The notes beneath the pieces were generated by a model. It was not told the DNA's origin. It did not search any database and saw only the letters and a list, made by a program, of their open reading frames with translations. From the NCBI GenBank assembly GCA_046052145.1, contig JBJOMW010000013.1:1-64000 (forward strand): a DNA stretch of 64,000 nucleotides, read 5' to 3'. Shown here piece by piece: positions 40,794 through 48,978 of the stretch. The position numbers and the translations under genes are program-made. The stretch comes from Falsiroseomonas sp046052145 (GTDB taxonomy: Bacteria; Pseudomonadota; Alphaproteobacteria; Acetobacterales; Acetobacteraceae). Within the stretch, counting starts at the first letter, position 1; each line of letters opens with the position of its first letter.

Positions 40794-42179
40794 CTAGAAA
40801 GGTCTGCGGTTACCAAGGCCGGGGATGAGGGAGGCGAGACCCCCACGCATCATCCCCTTCTGGCCGAGCTTGTTCATCCGCTTCATCATCGCGGACATGT
40901 CGTCGAAATTCTTGAGCAGCTTGTTCACCTCCTGAACGGAGGTGCCCGAGCCCGCGGCGATGCGCTTCTTGCGGCTCGCCTTGATCAAGTCCGGGAAGCG
41001 GCGCTCCTTCGGCGTCATCGAGCCGATGATCGCCGCCTGTCGCTTCAGCATGGTCTGGTCGAGGTTCGCATCCTCGATCTGCTTCTTCATCTTGCCGATG
41101 CCGGGCAGCATGCCGAGCATGCCCGACAGGCTGCCCATCTTGTTGATCTGGCGAAGCTGCTGCGCATAGTCCTCGAGGTCGAAGGACCCCTTCTGCATCT
41201 TCTTCGCGAGCTTCTCGGCTTCCGCCTGGTCGAGCTGCTCGGCCGCCTTCTCGACGAGCGAGACGATGTCGCCCATGCCGAGGATGCGGTTGGCGATGCG
41301 ATCGGGGTGGAAGTCTTCCAGCGCATCGAGCTTTTCGCCCGCACCCAGCAGCTTGATCGGCGCGCCGGTCACCGCACGCATGGACAGCGCGGCGCCACCG
41401 CGGGCATCGCCATCGACGCGCGTCATCACCACGCCGGTAACGCCGACCTTCTCCTGGAAGGAACGCGCGGTGTTGACCGCGTCCTGGCCAGTCATGGCGT
41501 CCACGACCAGCAGCGTCTCATGCGGCTTGGCGAAGGCCTTCACCGCCGCGACTTCGGCCATCAGCGCCTCGTCGATCGCGAGGCGACCGGCGGTGTCGAG
41601 GATGACGACGTCGTAGAGCTCGCGCCTGGCCACATCCATCGCGCGTTCCGCGATCTGGATCGGCGTCTGCCCGGCGACGATGGGCAGCGAGGTCACCTCG
41701 GCCTGCTGCGCCAGCGTCTGCAGCTGCAGCTGTGCGGCCGGGCGGTGCACGTCGAGCGAGGCGAGAAGAACCTTCTTCCGCTCCTTCACCCGCAGGCGGA
41801 GCGCGATCTTGCCCGAGGTCGTCGTCTTGCCCGAGCCCTGCAGGCCGACCATCAGGATCGGCACCGGCGCGGGCGCGTTGAGATCGACACCGCGCTTGCC
41901 GTCATCGGCCGTGCCGCCACCGAGCGCCTCGACCAGCGCATCGTTGACGATCTTCACCACCTGCTGGGCGGGCGAGACGGAGCGGATGACCTCCGCCCCC
42001 ACCGCGCGCTCACGCACCTTGGCGGTGATGTCCTTGACCACCGGCAGGGCGACATCGGCCTCCAGCAGCGCGACGCGGACTTCGCGCAGCGCTTCCTGGA
42101 CATCGGCTTCCGACAGCGCGCCACGGCGGCGCAGCTTGTCGAAGACCCCTGTCAGCCTGTTGCCCAGCGCCTCGAACAT
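40794..42179 (-). CDS. ffh: Signal recognition particle protein Ffh
   Basis: SRP54 GTPase that binds signal sequences and 4.5S RNA, 461 residues. N domain about 1-100, P-loop GLQGSGKTTT at 112-121, DTAGR, then the Met-rich M domain (GMLGMLPGIGKMKK, and a C-terminal MMKRMNKLGQKG). The ATG at 42179 fits the family N-terminus (MFEALGNRLTGVFDKL); an upstream ATG would add 30 Arg-rich residues. It is the first gene of the ffh-rpsP-rimM-trmD-rplS operon. Confidence 0.97.
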   Translation of the reverse strand: MFEALGNRLTGVFDKLRRRGALSEADVQEALREVRVALLEADVALPVVKDITAKVRERAVGAEVIRSVSPAQQVVKIVNDALVEALGGGTADDGKRGVDLNAPAPVPILMVGLQGSGKTTTSGKIALRLRVKERKKVLLASLDVHRPAAQLQLQTLAQQAEVTSLPIVAGQTPIQIAERAMDVARRELYDVVILDTAGRLAIDEALMAEVAAVKAFAKPHETLLVVDAMTGQDAVNTARSFQEKVGVTGVVMTRVDGDARGGAALSMRAVTGAPIKLLGAGEKLDALEDFHPDRIANRILGMGDIVSLVEKAAEQLDQAEAEKLAKKMQKGSFDLEDYAQQLRQINKMGSLSGMLGMLPGIGKMKKQIEDANLDQTMLKRQAAIIGSMTPKERRFPDLIKASRKKRIAAGSGTSVQEVNKLLKNFDDMSAMMKRMNKLGQKGMMRGGLASLIPGLGNRRPF

Positions 42180-42364
42180 GAGGAGCGGTGGTTCCTTTCG
42201 TTGCGGCCGCCCCAAACGCAAACGCGCCGCTGCGCGAGTCTTCGCGGAGCGACGGCGCCCGCCCCCCATCGGGGCCGGCGAAAGGTCCAGGGCGGACCAG
42301 AGAACCGGGTGTCTACGCCCGGTGGCCGGAAGGGGTCAAGCGGAGCGCAACAAGCGCAGGCGCT

Positions 42365-42485
42365 GGCGGCCGGCGGAGCCGGCCGAGGCCGCGAATGCGG
42401 CCCGCGCCCAAAACGCCCGCCCAGCCGGGAGCCACAGCGCGCGGCGCGAAAGCCAAGCCGCCGGAGGCGGCGCCGGCGCCTGAGG
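42365..42485 (-). repeat. Intergenic three-hairpin repeat, copy C
   Basis: Reverse-oriented copy in the 340-bp spacer between infC and ffh. Read on the minus strand it begins CCTCAGGCGCC and ends GCCGGCCGCC. Stem 1 is GCCGCC/GGCGGC with loop TCC, followed by TTGGCT. The middle palindrome GGCCGCATTCGCGGCC is identical to copy B, and the last stem is GGCCGGC/GCCGGCC with a 3-nt loop. Apart from this element and the infC terminator, 42180-42520 contains nothing recognisable. Confidence 0.7.
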
Positions 42486-42490
42486 CAAAC

Positions 42491-42529
42491 AAAAAACCCA
42501 AATAACCGGCCTTTGGCCGGTTATTTGGG
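42491..42529 (-). terminator. Rho-independent terminator of infC
   Basis: Perfect 15-bp stem (42497-42511 with 42515-42529), 3-nt loop, then six T on the minus strand (42491-42496). The outer part of the stem overlaps the infC stop codon. It is the clearest intrinsic terminator in the window and implies ffh has its own promoter. Confidence 0.9.
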
Positions 42530-43060
42530 CGCCAAGACCATGATCATCTGGCGGTTCTCAAGGCGGGGCATGGATTCCACCTTGGTGGTCTCCGCCAGCT
42601 CGGTCCGGATCCGGTCGAGCACCTTGAGGCCCAAATCCTGGTGCGCCATTTCGCGGCCACGGAAGCGAAGGGTGACCTTCACCTTGTCGCCTTCCCCGAT
42701 GAATTCCTTCATCTGGCGCATCTTCACGTCGTAATCATGGTCGTCGATGTTCGGACGAACCTTGATTTCCTTGATCTCGACGACCTTCTGGCGCTTGCGC
42801 GCCTCGTTGGCCTTCTTCTGCTGCTCGTATTTGTACTTGCCGTAGTCGAGGATCTTCACGACCGGCGGCACGGCGTTGGGGCTGATCTCGAGCAGGTCGA
42901 GCCCCACATCATAGGCGCGAATCAGCGCCTCGCGGGCGGTCATCACGCCCTGCATCTCACCGTCCTGGTCGATCAGCCGCACCTGCGGCGCCCGGATCTC
43001 CTCATTGACCCGCGGGCCGTCGCGGGTCGGCAACTGGGCGGGCATCGGTCCTCGAGGTAT
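42521..43060 (-). CDS. infC: Translation initiation factor IF-3, apparent AUA start
   Basis: Binds the 30S subunit, blocks premature 50S joining and checks the start codon. N-domain (PRVNEEIRAPQVRLIDQDG), linker (YEQQKKANEARKRQKVVEIKE, shown in part) and C-domain are all present. The best Shine-Dalgarno (AGGAG, 6 nt spacing) precedes an in-frame ATA at 43058-43060, giving 179 residues. An ATG five codons later (43045) would give 174 residues but has GAGGA only 3 nt upstream. Non-canonical infC start codons are known from autoregulation in other bacteria, so the ATA is plausible but unproven. thrS lies upstream, but a promoter in the spacer can drive infC alone. Confidence 0.93.
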   Translation of the reverse strand: MPRGPMPAQLPTRDGPRVNEEIRAPQVRLIDQDGEMQGVMTAREALIRAYDVGLDLLEISPNAVPPVVKILDYGKYKYEQQKKANEARKRQKVVEIKEIKVRPNIDDHDYDVKMRQMKEFIGEGDKVKVTLRFRGREMAHQDLGLKVLDRIRTELAETTKVESMPRLENRQMIMVLAPK

Positions 43061-43098
43061 GGCGCTCTCCTGTCTTTGTTGCGAGCAATCGGGCGAGA

Positions 43099-43127
43099 CT
43101 TATGGCGATTGGGGGGGGCGGACGCAA
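43099..43127 (-). promoter_or_regulatory. Predicted infC promoter
   Basis: Minus strand TTGCGT (43122-43127), 17-bp spacer, CATAAG (43099-43104), about 39 nt upstream of the proposed ATA start and located in the thrS-infC spacer. Confidence 0.5.
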
Positions 43128-43170
43128 CCGCCCTGCCCCATCCCGGCGGCGTGTTTCTTGCCGTTCGCCT

Positions 43171-45105
43171 TCAGCCGCGCCGGTCAGGGGCGGCGGCTTC
43201 GGCCGCCAGGCGGGCGACGGCCTCGGCGAGCGGCACTGTCTCCTGCTCACGGCCAGGCAGGCGGCGGAGCACCAGCGTGCCCTCCTCCGCTTCCTTCCGG
43301 CCGACCACCGCCAGCACGGGAACGCGCTGGTCGATATGGTCCACGATCTTGCGGTTGATCTTCTCGTTCCTGAGGTCGAGCGAGACCGAAAGCCCCGCCT
43401 TCTGCAGCGCCGCGGCCGCTTCGCGGGCGAAGGGCGCCGCGTCGTCCACGATGGTCGCGACCACCACCTGCACCGGCGCGAGCCACAGCGGGAAGCGCCC
43501 GGCATGCTGCTCGATCAGGATGCCGAGGAAGCGCTCGAAGGAGCCCAGGATCGCCCGGTGCAGCATCACCGGCCGCTTCCGGGTCCCGTCTTCAGCGACG
43601 TATTCGGCGTCCAGCCGCTCGGGCAGGACGAAATCCACCTGCAGCGTGCCGCATTGCCAATCGCGGCCGATGGCGTCGCGCAGCACGAATTCCAGCTTCG
43701 GGCCGTAGAAGGCGCCCTCGCCCGGGTTCAGCACATAGTCGACGCCCGCCGTCTCGCAGGCCTGCTTCAGCGCGCCCTCGGCGCGGTCCCAGGTCGCGTC
43801 GTCGCCAGCGCGCTTGGCGGGCCGGTCGGAGAACTTCACCCGGAAGCTCTCGAAGCCGAGGTCGCGGTAGATGGAGGAGAGCAGCGCGACGAAGCGCACC
43901 GTCTCCTCCGCGATCTGGTGCTCCTCGCAGAAGATATGCGCGTCGTCCTGGGTGAAGGCGCGCACGCGCATGATGCCGTGCAGCGCGCCGGATGGCTCGT
44001 AGCGATGGCAGGCGCCGAATTCGGCCATGCGCAGCGGCAATTCGCGGTAGCTGCGGAGCCCCTGGTTGAAGATCTGCACATGGCAGGGGCAGTTCATCGG
44101 CTTCAGCGCCAGGATGCGGTCCTTCTCGGACTCATCCTCGACGGTGGCGATGAACATGCTTTCGCGGAACTTCTCCCAGTGGCCCGAGGCCTCCCACAGC
44201 TTGCGGTCCAGCAGCTGGGGGGTCTTCACCTCCTGGTACTCCGCCTCATCCAGGCGGCGGCGCATATAGGCCTCGACCGTGCGGTACAGCCTCCAGCCCT
44301 TCGGGTGCCAGAAGATGCTGCCGACCGCTTCCTCCTGCAGGTGGAAGAGGCCCATCTCCTTGCCGATCTTGCGATGGTCGCGCTTCTCCGCCTCCTCCAG
44401 CTGCAGGAAGTAGGCGTCGAGCTCCTTCCGGTCGCGCCAGGCGGTGCCGTAGATGCGGCTCAGCATCGCGTTGCGGTGGTCGCCGCGCCAATAGGCGCCG
44501 GCCACCTTCATCAGCTTGAAGGCGTCGCCGATATCGCCCGTGCCGCGCATATGCGGCCCGCGGCAAAGGTCCACCCAGTCGCCCTGCTTGTAGAGGGTGA
44601 TGGTCTCACCCTGCGGCAGGTCCTGGATCAGCTGGACCTTGTACTTCTCGCCCTTCGCCTCGAACAGCGCGATCGCCTCGTGGCGGGTGGTGACGATCCG
44701 CTCGAAGCCGGCATTGCGCGCGATGATCTCGCGCATCTTCGCCTCGATGGCCGGGAAATCCTCGGGCGTGAAGGGCTCGTTGCGGTGGAAGTCGTAATAG
44801 AAGCCGTTCTCGATCGAGGGGCCGATCGTCACCTGGGTGCCGGGGAACAGCTCCTGCACGGCTTCCGCCAGCACATGCGCGCTGTCATGGCGGATCAGCT
44901 CCAGCGCCTCATTGTCCTTGCGGGTGACGAAGCGCAGCCGCGCATCGGCCGCGATGACGCGCGAGAGGTCCTGCAGCTGGCCGTCCACCTCCATGGCGAG
45001 CGCGGCCTTGGCGAGGCCCGGCCCGATCGCGGCCGCCACCGTCGTGCCGGTCACGGGTCCGTCGAAGTGGCGGACGGAACCGTCGGGCAGGGTGATCGCG
45101 GGCAT
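43171..45105 (-). CDS. thrS: Threonyl-tRNA synthetase
   Basis: Class II synthetase charging tRNA-Thr, 644 residues. An N-terminal TGS domain (LPDGSVRHFDGPVTGTTVA), editing domain with HDSAHVLAEA, catalytic core with the zinc cysteine segment MNCPCHVQIF and motif 2 MAEFGACHRYEPSGAL, and a C-terminal anticodon domain (PLWLAPVQVVVATI). ATG 45105 begins the TGS domain; a start at 45171 would add 22 residues without family support. infC follows after about 110 bp. Confidence 0.97.
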   Translation of the reverse strand: MPAITLPDGSVRHFDGPVTGTTVAAAIGPGLAKAALAMEVDGQLQDLSRVIAADARLRFVTRKDNEALELIRHDSAHVLAEAVQELFPGTQVTIGPSIENGFYYDFHRNEPFTPEDFPAIEAKMREIIARNAGFERIVTTRHEAIALFEAKGEKYKVQLIQDLPQGETITLYKQGDWVDLCRGPHMRGTGDIGDAFKLMKVAGAYWRGDHRNAMLSRIYGTAWRDRKELDAYFLQLEEAEKRDHRKIGKEMGLFHLQEEAVGSIFWHPKGWRLYRTVEAYMRRRLDEAEYQEVKTPQLLDRKLWEASGHWEKFRESMFIATVEDESEKDRILALKPMNCPCHVQIFNQGLRSYRELPLRMAEFGACHRYEPSGALHGIMRVRAFTQDDAHIFCEEHQIAEETVRFVALLSSIYRDLGFESFRVKFSDRPAKRAGDDATWDRAEGALKQACETAGVDYVLNPGEGAFYGPKLEFVLRDAIGRDWQCGTLQVDFVLPERLDAEYVAEDGTRKRPVMLHRAILGSFERFLGILIEQHAGRFPLWLAPVQVVVATIVDDAAPFAREAAAALQKAGLSVSLDLRNEKINRKIVDHIDQRVPVLAVVGRKEAEEGTLVLRRLPGREQETVPLAEAVARLAAEAAAPDRRG

Positions 45106-45167
45106 CGGGGGACCTAGGCTCCTGGTCTGGCTTGGGCGGCGCAGATGGCCCTCCGCGCCGCGCCCCG

Positions 45168-46151
45168 TCAAGCGCGGGGCGGAAGGGCGGCCAGCGCATC
45201 GGCCACCGCCGCCACGCCAAGCCCGGCCAGCGGCTGGTGGCGCAGCACGACCGCTGCCGGGCCGCGGGGGGCGCAGAGGGCGGGATCGCTATCCTCCCCG
45301 AACAGCGCGAGCGTCGGGCAGCCGGCGGCGGCCGCGAGATGCGTCGGGCCGGTGTCGTTGCCCACCGCCCAGGCTGCCTGCTGCGCCAGCGCCGCGACCT
45401 CGGCAAAGGAGGTCTGGCCCGTCAGGTCGAGCGTGCCGGGCGCGCCATCCAGGATGCGGGCTGCGATCTCGCGCTCCGCAGGGCCGCCGACGACGACGGC
45501 CGGCATCCCCGCCCCCGCCGCGAGCGCGGCGAAGCGCTCCGCCGGCCAGCGCTTGAGCGGGCGGCTCGGCGAGGCGCCGGGGATCAGCAGGCCGAAGCGC
45601 GCCGGCAGGTTGAAGCGCGACAGATCGGCCTGCAGCCAATCCAGCGGCGGCGGGGGGAAATGCGTGATCCCCGCCATCTCCAGCTGCTCCCGCTGGCGCT
45701 CGATCGTGTGCAGGGCGTCCCGGTCCGGGTTGGCATGCGGGTGGGAGGCGCCGCGGGCGATGCCCGACCACTCCGCCCCCAGCCCCACCAGCCAGCGGTA
45801 GCGGGACGAGCGAGAGGAGGTCTGCAGGTCATAGACGCGCGCGAAGCTCGCCCTCCGCAGCCGCCGCGCCAGGGCGAGCATCGCCCCCGGGGCCCGCCAG
45901 GACGGGCGGCCATCCTCCCAGACCTCATCGAACCAGGGACTGCGGCGGCCGAGCTCGGCGAAGGGGCGCGTGGTCAGCAACGTGATCCGCGCGCCGGAAT
46001 GGTAGGCGCGGATCGCGGCGAAGGGCCCGAAGGACTGCACGAAGTCGCCGAGCGCCCCGAGCCGGATCACCAGGATCCGCGTGGGCGCCGGGGCAGCGTC
46101 AGTAGGCAGCGTAGGATTTCTCCTCGACCAGCGTGCTGCCGAGCTGCGCAT
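45168..46151 (-). CDS. Glycosyltransferase family 9 (heptosyltransferase-like)
   Basis: Predicted GT-B transferase using an ADP-heptose-like donor for lipopolysaccharide core, 327 residues. RILVIRLGALGDFVQ near residue 25, LLIPGASPSRPLKRWP near 195 and the donor loop VGNDTGPTHLAAAAGCPTLALFG near 270 (in parts) are family hallmarks. The first 53 bp overlap the DUF6165 gene; no better start codon lies closer to the conserved N-terminus. It forms a cluster with the DUF6165 gene and a GT4 enzyme. Confidence 0.88.
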   Translation of the reverse strand: MRSSAARWSRRNPTLPTDAAPAPTRILVIRLGALGDFVQSFGPFAAIRAYHSGARITLLTTRPFAELGRRSPWFDEVWEDGRPSWRAPGAMLALARRLRRASFARVYDLQTSSRSSRYRWLVGLGAEWSGIARGASHPHANPDRDALHTIERQREQLEMAGITHFPPPPLDWLQADLSRFNLPARFGLLIPGASPSRPLKRWPAERFAALAAGAGMPAVVVGGPAEREIAARILDGAPGTLDLTGQTSFAEVAALAQQAAWAVGNDTGPTHLAAAAGCPTLALFGEDSDPALCAPRGPAAVVLRHQPLAGLGVAAVADALAALPPRA

Positions 46152-46485
46152 TGATCTCGCGCTTCAGCTCCGCCCGGCGGTCGTTGGTGCGGTACACGGC
46201 GCGCGCCAGCCGGACGAACATCGCGCCGAAATCGGACTGGCGTTCCTGGTCGCGGATCTCGTCCTCGATGTCCCAGAGCGCCTCGTTCACCTGGCGCAGC
46301 TCGGCGATCAGCCCGGCAATCGGGGCTTCATCCGGCACGGCGTCGCGCCAGGCGGCCGAGAGCGCGGCATGCTCCCGCGCCACATTCTCGCGCTTCGCGG
46401 GATCCGCGATGCGGGCGAGTTTGATCTCAAGGATCGTCAGCTTGTCGATCACCTCGCCGGCGGAGGCTGGGATGGTCATGATCAT
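46099..46485 (-). CDS. DUF6165 family protein
   Basis: A 128-residue, mostly helical, soluble protein with conserved GEVIDKLTILEIKLARI at the N-terminus and LWDIEDEIRDQERQSDFGAMF in the middle (given in part). The family has no known function but is often found beside glycosyltransferases, as here. A TAGGTA box lies 9 nt before the ATG, with TTCCGG 17 bp further up, suggesting a leaderless mRNA starting at 46485. Its end overlaps the GT9 gene. Confidence 0.8.
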   Translation of the reverse strand: MIMTIPASAGEVIDKLTILEIKLARIADPAKRENVAREHAALSAAWRDAVPDEAPIAGLIAELRQVNEALWDIEDEIRDQERQSDFGAMFVRLARAVYRTNDRRAELKREINAQLGSTLVEEKSYAAY

Positions 46486-46494
46486 GGCGGGGCA

Positions 46495-46523
46495 TACCTA
46501 CCAGAACAAACCGTTCGCCGGAA
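46495..46523 (-). promoter_or_regulatory. Predicted leaderless promoter of the DUF6165-GT9 unit
   Basis: Minus strand TTCCGG (46518-46523), 17-bp spacer, TAGGTA (46495-46500), then only 9 nt to the ATG. The -35 hexamer is identical to that proposed for dapF. Confidence 0.45.
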
Positions 46524-46555
46524 CCGCGGAGCCGTTCGGGACCGCGCCGACGCGT

Positions 46556-47677
46556 TCAACCCAGCACTTCGCGGTAGACGGCCATGGTCGCACGCTGCAT
46601 CGCCGCGGTGGTGTAGTCGGCTAGCACGGAAGCACGCGCCCGCGCGCCCACCGCCTCCCGCGCCGCATCCGGCATGGCCACCACGCGCTGGAGCGCCGCG
46701 GCCAGTGCGGCGGGGTCGCCGGGCGGGACGCGCCAGCCCGTGACCCCTTCCTCCACCGTCTCCCGCGGGCCGCCGAGATCGGCGGCGATGACGGGCCGCG
46801 CCATGGCCTGCGCCTCGATCACTGTCCGCCCGAAGGCCTCGGGCTCGATCGAGGCATGCAGGACGACATCGGCCGCCAGCAGCGCAACATCCAGCGTTGC
46901 AAGATGGCCGGCGAGCACCAGGCGGGACCCGAGGCCGAGCGCCGCGGCGCGGTCCTGCAGCTCCTGCGCGAAGCCTGCATTGCCGCCGCCGGCCAGCACG
47001 CCGATCGCGCCGGGCAGGCGGGCCAGCGCCTCCACCAGCACGGCCTGGCCCTTCCAGCGCGTCAGCCGCGCCGGCAGCAGCACCACTGGCTGGCCCTGGG
47101 CTGCGCCCCAGGCCTCGCGTTGGGCCAGCACGGCGGCAGGGGCGACGCGGGCGGGGTCGAAGCGGCGCGGGTCCACCCCGCGCGGGATCAGCCGGATGCG
47201 GTCGGGCGGCGTGCCGTGCCGGGCTGCGAGGTGCTCGGCGATGAAGCGGCTGATCGCGATCACGCGCTCCCCGCGCGCCATGACGGAATTGTATAGCCGC
47301 TTGCCCGGGAACCCCTCATTGTAGGTGCCGTGATAGGTGGTGACGAAGCGCGCGCCGCTCCGACGCGCCGCCATCAGCGCCGACCAGGCCGGCGCGCGCG
47401 AACGGGCGTGGATCAGCGCCACCCCCTCTGCCCGCGCGAGTGCCGCCAGCGCGGCGGCATTGCGCCAGATCCCGAAGGGCGACTTGGTGTCGAGCGGCAG
47501 CGTCACGTGCTGACCGCCCACACGCGCGACCTCGGCCGCGAGCGGGCCGCCGGCAGAGGCGACCAGGGGCCGGAAACCGGCCTCGGCAATGGCTTCGGCG
47601 ATCTCGATCGTGCCGCGCTCCACCCCGCCCGAGACGAGCGCGGGCAGCACCTGTAGGATGGCGGGCGGGCGGGACAT
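46556..47677 (-). CDS. Glycosyltransferase family 4
   Basis: GT-B fold retaining glycosyltransferase, 373 residues. The N-terminal VSGGVERGTIEIAEA gives the Gly-rich acceptor-side loop; the C-terminal half has ARLTRWKGQAVLVEAL and the E-x7-E donor site EPEAFGRTVIEAQAMARPVI. It probably builds lipopolysaccharide or capsule; the sugar is unknown. It lies just upstream of the DUF6165-GT9 pair on the same strand (70 bp). Confidence 0.9.
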   Translation of the reverse strand: MSRPPAILQVLPALVSGGVERGTIEIAEAIAEAGFRPLVASAGGPLAAEVARVGGQHVTLPLDTKSPFGIWRNAAALAALARAEGVALIHARSRAPAWSALMAARRSGARFVTTYHGTYNEGFPGKRLYNSVMARGERVIAISRFIAEHLAARHGTPPDRIRLIPRGVDPRRFDPARVAPAAVLAQREAWGAAQGQPVVLLPARLTRWKGQAVLVEALARLPGAIGVLAGGGNAGFAQELQDRAAALGLGSRLVLAGHLATLDVALLAADVVLHASIEPEAFGRTVIEAQAMARPVIAADLGGPRETVEEGVTGWRVPPGDPAALAAALQRVVAMPDAAREAVGARARASVLADYTTAAMQRATMAVYREVLG

Positions 47678-47767
47678 GTCTTCCGTTATCGCGCTGAGGC
47701 CGCCGCGCCTACCCCTGGATGGCGCCGGTGCCGGCCTTGCGCACCCGCCCGTGAGCCCCGGCCCCCC

Positions 47768-47795
47768 TTCCGCCCGGCCCGCGGCGCGCTAGGCT
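47768..47795 (+). promoter_or_regulatory. Predicted promoter of the FAH-family gene
   Basis: TTCCGC (47768-47773), 16-bp spacer, TAGGCT (47790-47795), 25 nt before the ATG with an AAGGGGGA ribosome site between. Confidence 0.4.
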
Positions 47796-47820
47796 CAGTG
47801 CGCCAAGGGGGACAACGCAT

Positions 47821-48978
47821 ATGCCGGACACCACTCTGCCCGCCGATCTCGGCTCGGGGACCTTCGCGCTCAGGGTGATGACGCCGGAGGGGCCGTCCGT
47901 CTTCGCGCTTCTGCAGGGCGCGGCCTTCGACATGACCCCGGCCTTCGGCACCTGCAGCGCCTGGCTGAACGCCGAGGATCCGGTGGCCGCGATCCGCACC
48001 CTTGGCGTGCCCGCAGCCCTCGACCTGCTGGCGGCGCTGGCCAATGCCCATCACGCGGCGCGCGATGCGGCGAAGCCCTGGCTGCTCTCGCCGATCGACC
48101 TGCAAGCGGTGAAGGCCGCGGGCGTGACCTATGTGCGCAGCATGCTCGAGCGCGTGATCGAGGAACGCTGCCGGGGCGACGCCACCCAGGCCGAGGCGGT
48201 GCGCGCGGAGGTGCGCGCAATCATCGGCGACGACCTGTCGAATCTCGTCCCCGGCAGCCCCGAGGCCGCGCGCGTGAAGCAGGCGCTGGTCGCCAAGGGC
48301 TGGTGGAGCCAATACCTCGAAGTCGGCATCGGCCCGGATGCGGAGATCTTCACCAAGGCCCCGGTGCTGTCCTCGGTCGGGCCGGGCGCCAAGGTCGGCG
48401 TGCATCCGATGAGTTCCTGGTCGAACCCGGAGCCGGAGGCGGTGATGGTGGTGAATGCCCGCGGCCGGATCGTGGGCGCGACGCTCGGCAATGATGTGAA
48501 TCTGCGCGACGTGGAAGGGCGCAGCGCGCTGCTGCTCGGGCGCGCGAAGGACAACAACGCCTCCGCCGCGCTTGGGCCGCTGATCCGGTTGTTCGATGCA
48601 GGCTTCACGCTGGAAGATGTGCGGCGGGCGGAGCTGCGCGTGACCATCACCGGCCGCGACGGCTTCGAGCTGGATGAGCGCGGGCCGGTCGGCGCCATCG
48701 CGCGCGATCCGGCCGATGTGGTCGGCCAGCTGATCGGCGCGCACCATCAATATCCGGATGGCGCGGTGCTGTTCCTCGGCACGCCCTTCTCGCCGGTCAA
48801 GGATCGCGGTGCGCCGGGGATGGGCTTCACGCACAAATCAGGCGATGTGGTGCGCATCTCCTCCCCGCGTCTCGGCGCGCTGGAGAATGAGGTGGACCGC
48901 ACCGATGAATGCCCGCCATGGACCTTCGGCATCGGCGCGCTGATGGCGAATTTGGCGCGTCGCGGCTTGCCGCGCTGA
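47821..48978 (+). CDS. Fumarylacetoacetate hydrolase family protein
   Basis: A 385-residue FAH-fold enzyme, likely metal-dependent hydrolase, dehydratase or decarboxylase acting on a 2-oxo or dioxo acid. The metal-binding region is visible as YLEVGIGPDAEIFTKAPVL, then NPEPEAVMVV and GATLGNDVNLRD, giving the E-x-E and D ligands. The N-terminal 110 residues form the small beta domain. Its TGA overlaps the ATG of the next hydrolase gene (TGATG), implying the two work together. It may be an araD/dioxovalerate-type dehydratase; not resolved. Confidence 0.87.
   Translation: MPDTTLPADLGSGTFALRVMTPEGPSVFALLQGAAFDMTPAFGTCSAWLNAEDPVAAIRTLGVPAALDLLAALANAHHAARDAAKPWLLSPIDLQAVKAAGVTYVRSMLERVIEERCRGDATQAEAVRAEVRAIIGDDLSNLVPGSPEAARVKQALVAKGWWSQYLEVGIGPDAEIFTKAPVLSSVGPGAKVGVHPMSSWSNPEPEAVMVVNARGRIVGATLGNDVNLRDVEGRSALLLGRAKDNNASAALGPLIRLFDAGFTLEDVRRAELRVTITGRDGFELDERGPVGAIARDPADVVGQLIGAHHQYPDGAVLFLGTPFSPVKDRGAPGMGFTHKSGDVVRISSPRLGALENEVDRTDECPPWTFGIGALMANLARRGLPR

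Noticed and set aside
40539..42734. Plus-strand ORF of 731 codons opposite ffh, rpsP and part of infC
   Set aside because: Antisense shadow that also runs through a terminator and a repeat.
43102..45117. Plus-strand ORF of 671 codons opposite thrS
   Set aside because: Antisense shadow of thrS; composition is Arg/His/Leu-rich and no motif is present.
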